In this document: piece after piece, positions 49,201 to 58,200 of the stretch
How positions within the stretch are numbered: position 1 is the stretch's first letter
How the letters are laid out: each line of letters starts with the position of its first letter
Position numbers and translations under genes: made by a program
The notes under the pieces: generated by a model
The model's input: the letters and a program-made list of their open reading frames with translations, nothing else
What the model was told of the DNA's origin: nothing
The model's database searches: none
Source of the DNA: Leptasterias polaris
Lineage: Eukaryota; Echinodermata; Asteroidea; Forcipulatida; Asteriidae
Assembly (NCBI GenBank): GCA_037783415.1
Contig: JAZGTN010000070.1
Span: 12,345,001-12,409,000, forward strand
Direction: 5' to 3'
Length of the DNA: 64,000 bases

Positions 49201-52200
49201 AACAAGACGTCATTTAATGGTAAAGAAAAGACATCATTTAGTCGTCAGAAGAAGACGTCTTTTAGTCGTTGGATAAAGACGTCTTTTGGTTTTGCACATA
49301 CCACCTAAATAAGATATTTATATGACGTCAATAATTTACGTGTATAAGACGTCTAACAGACGTGTGAAACGGCGAGATACAAACGCATGTTCTTAAAGAA
49401 ACCAAACGCTTTATTTGTGTTGCCATTGTAGATTATTGAAACATCGTCTCTGTATCTCATGTAGGCCACTATACTGGGTTGTTAGGGAGTGTAAGTTTTT
49501 TTCTTCATATTTGAATAGGGTGATGTCACATATTATTTCAGGACTGCATACACTCCCCCATTGCCACGCCAATTGTTTGTCTGTAGAACTTGTTATTTAA
49601 TTCGAAAACGTTTGCGCCCAAGATCGGTTCTAAAAGACATTGTGTGTGTTTTCTTGTAGGTTTTGGTATGGTGTTTAGTCCTGATTTTGCTTGTTCCAAC
49701 GTGACGGCGTTCAACCATAATGGCTTCCGGGAAATCCCAAATTATGTCGTGCGCACGAGATCATATGTCGTGCGCACGAGATCATATGTCGTGCGCACGA
49801 GATCATATGTCGTGCGCACGAGATCATATGTCGTGCGCACGAGATTTTTTTTTTTTTTTTTTTTTTCATGTCCCTTTAGGGGCTCCGTTCTGTTCCATAA
49901 AGGATTCCTAATTATATATTTTTGAAAAATAGTTCACTGCAAATCTGAAAGTGACATTTAGAGCTCTCTTAAAATGCCATGCCATGCTTACATAGACTCC
50001 AGAGAGTGCAGTCCATTAAATACGCCAGATTGAAGTGTTGATATTGAGTTCTCAACTATGACCCTGTAAAAAAAAAAACCAAGAGACTCCAATTAAAAGT
50101 CGCCAACCAATTTGTCTAAAACTCACCCTTTCCCAACTGTGGCGTGACGTGGCCGAGCAGTCAAGCACATGCTCTGGACTGCAGCTACAGTGGATTCGAG
50201 TCTCGGCCTAGCCACTTGTTTCCAGGCCGGGTAAATTTTTAGTAATAATTGTCAAAGACAAGCATCCTCATTTTTTGTTAAGCATAAAGTAACAAACCTG
50301 TGAAAATTCAGACTCAATTGGTCATCAAAGTTGGGAGAAAAATAGCAAGGGAATAATCACCCTTGTTGCATATAAAATGTATTTACCACTTTCTATAAAA
50401 CTACCTCAAAAGTCCTTTAAACACAAAGACAAAATAACCAATGTACCCTGCTATGACTATGAGCACTGCTTGCTCATTTTCTTGTCAGCAATGCATGACC
50501 GATTTGAAAGGTTTAAACATTGTTGTCCTTTCACACGAAGTGTAATTCGCACTATTTTACAACCACGCTAAAATTAAGCAATGGAGCCCTACTAAAGGTG
50601 TTGTCGTGTGAAAAGGGCTAAAGGGGGGGCGTTTTAACACTGGTTTATAATATCAACAGCTCTTCGGTGTTCCTTACCAAGTAAGTTTGTATAGTCCTAA
50701 ACTCGTATAGTTATTATAAAAAGGATAACCCTGCATGCATTTAAAAGAAGCAAGCCATTATTGCCTGTCCGGATGGGACGTCAAACCGTTGGTCCCGTGT
50801 GTCGTGTACTGCTCGTAAAAGAACCCAGTACAAATATCGTAAAGAGAACGGGTTCGCCTGCTGTCTCTGACATGGTACCATGTACGCTGCACTAAGTTTC
50901 CACTATGGCATCTTGTAAACCATTTCACAGTGCTACTTATGTATCTATAAAAGGGTTCTTAATGCAAACCAATACTCTACATACCTGTAACAGATAATAT
51001 ATGTTTTTTTGTTTACGCAATTGGCTTTAAAATATCAGAAAAGCTTGTAAAACGCGGTTTTACACATATTTTGAAGAAGGTTTTTATGCTTCTGTATTTT
51101 CTAACATAACAGCTGCCTTTCTATTCACTGTCAAAATATTTGAAATAAAATAAATACAAAGGATAGGAACTTATTATCTGTACCATAAATGCAGAGACAA
51201 GTTTTGTCCTTTGGAGAATAAGTGATCCCCTGTTCCAGAATGTTTTGCTTCTTGTTCCCTTTTATGTTGGCAACTTGGCTTTGTATTATTATAATTGTGT
51301 TATATAAATGTCGTGCCTGAGGTGCCTGAGATGTCCAAGGCAAACCAGATTCAGAGTGCTTGTTCAGGCATGTCAAGTACCGGTTTTGGCATTTGTTTGT
51401 AAGTGAGCAACGAATTTAACCACATTTTGTAGAATTCACTTCAGTTCAAACTGGAGAGGAGTAAATCACAAATGAACAGCGCAATCACCATTTACACAGT
51501 AGGTCAGTTACCCTTTTTATGCTCCTCAAATTAAACTATAATTTCTCACATTATTCCTCAACATCGTGTTGACGTCTCCCAATCAAAAGGACCAGAAAAA
51601 TAATCCTCTAAAATCATAAAGGCGTAGCTGTGTGGTTGAAGATATCTTGTCCCAACGTGTAAAATAATTCCCCCACCCCCCAAACGAGGGTGGGATTGAC
51701 AATAAAACTAAATGAAGGAGGAAGACACGAGGGAAGAAAGGAGAAGAAAGAAAAAGCTTAATTAACTTAAGTTGATTTGGGATCATGGGACGGGATAATT
51801 TTGTTCTCCACAGTCAGAAGTCCGGGGAGAAATCAAACAATATGTCCCCGAATTCCCGCGAGTCTGTCAAACGTCCACGGCAAAACATTCACTGCTTATC
51901 CATTTTCCACAAAAGTACATTTTAATTTGATTAAGCAAAGTTTTGACCAAACAAACTGTCAAAAAAATACTGATGTATTACGATAAACAGTGAAACGACT
52001 CAGCGGTCATTGACTTATAATTTCTCTTGTTGACGGTGCTTTAGATTAAAAGTTAAAGGTTGGGTTCGTTGCGGTTTACTGATGATTATCGGTTAGATTA
52101 CATGATAGCTAATTCTTGACACTTTCGTTGAGTTTAAGTTTAATCTGAGAAATGTGTTATCAACGTTGATTTAGTTAGAGGGTTACATACAACCTGGTTA

Positions 52201-55200
52201 ATTCTTTTGCATTATATTTCAATATGCTCAGGCTTCATTTAGTTAGGTTAATCAGAGTTATTTATTATCAACGTTGATTTAGTTAGAGGGTTACATACAA
52301 CCTGGTTAATTCTTTTGCATCATATTTCAATATGCTCAGGCTTCATTTAGTTAGGTTAATCTGAGTTATTTATTATCAACGTGCTTTAGTTGAAAGGTTA
52401 CAACCTGGGTTAGATACACGCAATTTATACACATTTTTAGACTAGTTACTTTTCAAACGTATTTTATTTAAGTTAATCTTATTATAGCTTATTATCAATT
52501 AATAGCTTACTATCTAGCAGCCCTCCCCCTTTATTTACTTTTTTTTAAACAATCACTGGTTCTCAACTTAGGTGTTTTATTTTTTTCATCTACTTTTATT
52601 TATTATTGTATAACAAGTTTACTTTTGGGTCGCGACCTGTAGACCCACTCTCTTTTCCATTTCTAGCTTTGAGCAAAAGAGAGCACATTATTTTCGGTCT
52701 GCATTTCTTTCCATTTTGTGGGATGGCTCTGGCCCTGCTCCAAATTTTATTCATTGGGGAGGGATAATGTCCTAAAACTCTCTGTGAGTATCATTTTGTC
52801 TTTAATTATCTTTTGATTTGAGAAATATTGTCATTTATAAATTCTAAGGCTATTTATTTAAATCGGTATATATTGTAAACTTGTGTGTGGGTGTGTGTGT
52901 GTATAGCCAGCCTCGTGTTGTGCTGACCTTTTCCCCTTTAGTCTTTTTACATAAGTGATTGAGTGTGTTATTGTGTCAATGCTATTTTGTCGTCAATGTG
53001 TTGCATTGAAGTATTACATCAGCACAGGAGATCATTTTATATTTTACACATCTTATGGAATGTGTTGCTTTTATTGTATTCTGGTGAATCCTCGTCCCTT
53101 TTAAATAGAGAACCGGCCTCCTTCCCGTGTCTCTACATATACTACTTTTCTTTTTTTTCTTTTTCAAGACAAGACATTAGGTTGAGAAAAAAATATATAT
53201 AATAATTTTTGACCAGACCTGTTGTCTGATTTGTCGCGGAACTTAGTGTATACGGTTACATATTTACGTGTAGGAAGCACAAGGTGTTGGGATGAATGCA
53301 ATTATTTGGTATTTTCCCGCTCGTGTAGTATTTCTAATTCCTAAAAGATAGATTTCACTTGGTTTTTCTGTTTGAAAACGGTTTTTTTCTTTTTTTTCTC
53401 TCTTTTTTTAAATATATATTATAAGTACATATTGTTATTTTTTATCACATCCAAACTTGAATAACTTAATTTAACTATTGGTTAAAGTTAATAGGGATGT
53501 CCATCAAATTGCCAAACTTAAACTATAAATACAGAATATCTGTGGAGACAATTGCCATTTATCAATGCGTAAGGGGAAAGAAATGTCTCTATTGGTGGTG
53601 GTTGTTGTTGTTGTGGTTGTTGTTGTTTATTTCTTGTTTCTTTTCGAAAAACAATGCATGCAACCAACCGTGCCTGAGAAGTGTCAAACGTGCCTATAAC
53701 AAATTCTCGTGTTCCAATATGAAGTATAGTTTGCTTCGCACTCGTCTCTGTTTTTCAGCAAATTTATTTGTCTTTCAATGCATACTCTTTTAGCCTCATC
53801 TGTAAGTTCCCACACGCTTGGATTCTCTCTTGATCCATGTTTGATCCAACTGTCCTTGTGTGTTTATTCTATAGTTTTTTGTGGTTCTGTATTTAGCCCT
53901 TCCAAGTGCATTTCACCACAAGCCAAAGCTTCTAGAAGATGCCTCTGTACACCAACATAATTCTCGCTTATTTCATCTTGTTACTAAATCAATTTTACTT
54001 CCACATGTAGTTTCTGATTGATTTACCTTTTCACTTGGTATAATGCCGATAAATGTGAGCTTGCATTTCATTGCAAACTCAACGTTGGTCACGTTTGAGT
54101 GAATATGGCAGAAGGTAATGTGAATGTTTTTCCAAGGGATGCTGTGCAGGTTGAGGTCGGGCTCGTCTGGGGGTAGTACAGTGGGGTAAGAGAGGCGCAG
54201 AGGTAATAGCCCCCCACAAAGAACTCCTTACCTCACCAACCCCACCCCAAATGAAATCGAATAATGCGCAAAAGAATGGCTGGATACCTTCAACAGCCCC
54301 TCCCCCTAAAGTATGTCTTTGCCCCCGCTTACGCGAAAACGTCTGGTTACGCCAATGATCAGGGCCAAATTTCAGAGCTTCACAGAAAAGAACGTTTATA
54401 GAAACTCTGCTTAAAACCCTCAAAGGAGGCACCTGTTTCAGGTTCACGTCCCTTCCTATTGCTGTCAGTCTGACTGTCACACGTAATAAATCACTTAAGC
54501 AACAATAAGCAGGATACCAGTCACAGATGCTACATGGCCAATGGCATTTTAGCTGGTAACCTTTTTCTGGATAACTTTGTTGTGCTTAGTCAGTGTTTGT
54601 GCTTAAGCAGCTGTAAGAAATTGGGCTCATGATATTTGTATCCTCTTGTTTGTGTCTTTACATCTAACGGACGTCAACAACTGTGTATATGTAAACTTTG
54701 TGTTTAACATCGGTTAAAAGCAGTGCTATTAATAGACCGATCCATTAAGCTCCGCCTCCTTACGAGTTGACCAATCACAGCCGCGAAACCCGATCACCAT
54801 TAGTGCAAAGATCACCAAACGGTTCAAATGGTGATCAGATTTCGCGGTTGTGATTGGTCAAAGAGAAATGGGCGTGGCTTAATGGATCGGTGTATTGATG
54901 CTCATCAAACGACAGTGATACTTACAAGTGTTTGAGCGACGTTAATTCCTGAAACGTCCCGGGGTAAATTAGCTCCAAATTGTTGCCTGATAACTGACTG
55001 TGAACAAAGACAGATTGAACCAGTCGTGAAAAAAACAGCATCATTTTTATGTTAACAATTAAACAATGATAATTCGCAGTTCTTTATTATAATATAGGAA
55101 CGGAGTCTCCAAAAGTGCAAAATTTTCTTACAACCGGTTTTCAGACTTTTGTTTTAGAGACCACAATATATTCCACCTTGGCGTATGTGTTGTAAACCGC

Positions 55201-58200
55201 CTGTATATTGCTTTCTACAAAAAATGATATTGCCAGCTTGAATGTGCTTTCTTGTTTTAAATACCTTGTGGAAACACTGGAAAGAAAAGTAATGTAGTAA
55301 TTTATCAGTTGAATATTTTTGTGGTTATTAACTAAACTTAAAGGGAGTGCCAATCTAGATGGATGACATGACTCGTGACATCAGGCGTAAAGTGTGTATT
55401 CGGAAGATAAATCTTGCGTTTCAATGAATGATTATTAAGTATGGATATGTAAGGAGTTTCGAACCATGGCAATCTTTATACCTTATGCGTTAATCTGTGA
55501 ACATTTATATTTTGTCCTCTTACCATTGATACAAGCACCCTTTAAATCCCCATTTTTAACCAGTTTTTGGGTCGGCCCTGAGCTAGACTTGGTTCCAAGT
55601 CTGTGATCGTGGTTTTTAGTCTACCTGATAACCTAATTGCCTGAAAGAGCGTCCTCTTGTGGATAAACCTCCGTCTTTAACTTACGATCACAGACTTGGG
55701 AACATTGTTCATTGGTTTGTACACACCCTATGGCGAATTAGTCCAAAAGTTGACGGAACACTCTGATTGGTCAGAATCTCAGAAGCCTTCAATAAAATGG
55801 ATATTCAAACTTAACCGTTTATACCACGGGATATATTACAGAAATACAACATTGATGCACATGTAACTAATTTGCCTCTGCTCATATCAGTGATTCAACT
55901 TGCAGTTTGGAAAAAAAAAAAAAAAAGTGATTCTAGTTTTTAAATTCAAAATAAATAAAAAACGTTGGGAAAATCATTAGACGATTCCATTCAAATCATA
56001 GGTAACACAGTTTTTCGTCTAGTAAGGATCACTCGTTGTTTTTCATGTTTATTTTTCAACATTTTAAGAATACATCTTGTATTATTTTATGTACACATTA
56101 TAAATAGCATACGTACGTCGTACAAAGCACTGTAAAAGTAAAAACAATGACTCGATTTTACAGAAAATGCTGAAGTGATTATACCTATTGGGAATTGTGG
56201 CCTCGTGATTGGTCATCTCTCTGGCATAGTGTTGTTATGTAAATGTCAGTTGTGAATAAATGAATATCCGTATACACAAGAGGGTCAAGTCTGAGATTGC
56301 GAGTTAGAGCATGTAATAGACAATCTGCGGGGGAATTTCGCGTGGCTGATGCAGAGAAATAACCGCAATCTCAGACTTGAAATCAAGTCTAGCCCTGAGC
56401 CAGATATAGGTCAGGTCCATTGTGACCCTGAATCCTGTTCAATTCCGACCCCTTGAGTTTTAATCGAGTGCTGCAGAGTAGGCTCGTGTCGAACACTCGG
56501 TGCTGTGTACTGCTCTTTAAAAGCGACGCACACGTCAGACGTCGTCTGTCAGTCAGGAAAACACACAGCATTTCTGAAGGCTGCGTTTGCAAAAAACTCA
56601 ACGAAGTGCCATTACAAATTTGTATAGGCTAAATATATTCTTCTTACAACTTTTTATTTATTCATTTATTTTCTTTTTGACTGTAATTTATTAAAGGGAG
56701 GGTATACCTTCGGTATTTGCTTCATACATTATGACCATAAAAACTTACTTGGTATAGACCGTATCGAATATGACGTTACCTTTCAATAATACCCACAACA
56801 TGGCGTCTGTGAGCGTGTGCGTGTGCGTGTGCCATAGAAATCAAACCAGGAACGCTAAGACGCGTTTAGACGCGCATACGGCCTGTCCTATGATATGGCC
56901 GCTTTCATGCACTCAGCGTTCCTGGTTTGATTTCTATGGCACACGCACACTCACACACCCACGCTCACAGACGCCATGTTGTGGGGCATTTGAAAGGTAA
57001 CGTCATATTCGATACGGTCTATAAGAGGAACTGTAGCTGTTGATGCATAACAATTCAAATAAATGTCGTTTTAGAGAGACGGATTTAAAAACATTTCAAT
57101 CTGAGAATCGTTTCTGCTTAAAACTTTCTCAGATTGTGTATCCCAATTAGGGATTATTCTTCCATGGGTGGACATAACCGTTTCAGATTTTCAGTGATAT
57201 CTCAAGAACGCTCCCACTTTTCGAAAATGAAATTTTCACAGGTTAGTTTTTTTTTTATATATCTACATTTGAGATTGAAACAACCGAACGGTTCCAAAAA
57301 ACCAAAGGTATACTTTGCCTGTAAGCGGTAGACAAATCGTAAGAAAGTGAACTTACAGCGACATGAGTGACGTCAAATCTTGGAATGCACCTTGTTCAAT
57401 ATACCGGAGTGGGATGTCAGCTATCACCCTATTCAAGTAAACAGAGAATTCGACAATAAATCAATCAAATAAAGAAAGACCAAAAGAATAAAGTAACAAT
57501 AAATAAATATAAATTCAGTCAATTCAGCGTGTCGTGGCCGAGCGGTTAAGAGCACCGAACTCAAGCTCTGGTGTTTCTGTTCAGCAGAGTGTGGGTTCGA
57601 GTCCCGGTCGTGACACTTGTGTCCCTGAGCAAGACACTTAACTATAATTGCTTCTCTCCACCCAGGGGTAAAATGGGTACCTGTGAGGGCAGAGATGGTT
57701 CTTGTGATTGATTTAGCCTAGTAGCGCATATATTGCAGCACAGGCTGTATACTCCCCAGGGAGCTGAGATGGTTTAAGGAATGAAATAAATGGCCCAGTG
57801 ACCAGGGGTAATAATGTTCGAAGCGCTTTGAGACGCCCTTGGGTGTGATAAAGCGCGATATAAATCCATATTATTATTATTATTAATTCAGTTTCCAACT
57901 ATTTATTATTTGTTTGCTTGTTATAATAGGCTATTTGTATTTGTGCACTAATTGTTACAGGGGGCTGGAAAGTCACACACACCAAAAAACAACATCAAGC
58001 AAACAAACAAACACCAAACAAACAATTAACAAGAGCAACAAGCGCAGTTTTGTTACCGGTCATTTTGCATTTCTCGCGATGTTAACAGTCGAAATAAGCT
58101 TAGAGAACACAACTAATAAATTGTGCTGTCCCCGCTTAAAACCAAAAACTGTAAGGTGCAACCGTTTTTAAAAGTGTGTATGCAGCGAACCATCGTGATT

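Larger units (their letters stand above)
48266..49888. mobile_element. 1.6-kb nested foldback element with 21-bp palindromic repeats
   Basis: It has inverted ends ACGGAGCCCCTAAAGGGACA / TGTCCCTTTAGGGGCTCCG. Next to each end is a tandem array of a 21-bp unit built on the perfect 12-bp palindrome TCGTGCGCACGA plus CATATGAT. There are ten units on the left (48313-48524) and five on the right (49743-49846, opposite orientation, followed by a T run). Inward, TTTGGGATTTCCCGGAAGCC and CATTATGGTTGAAC pair with 49707-49742. The centre holds a second foldback (48750-49415). No transposase is present. It lies in the receptor intron between LRR exons 4 and 5. The Arg-Thr-Tyr repeat ORFs are artefacts. 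Confidence 0.85.

Noticed and set aside
57528..57617. Functional tRNA-Leu or tRNA-Ser gene
   Set aside because: A and B boxes are present but the acceptor stem is imperfect, and the unit continues into a SINE body with a 7-bp target duplication.
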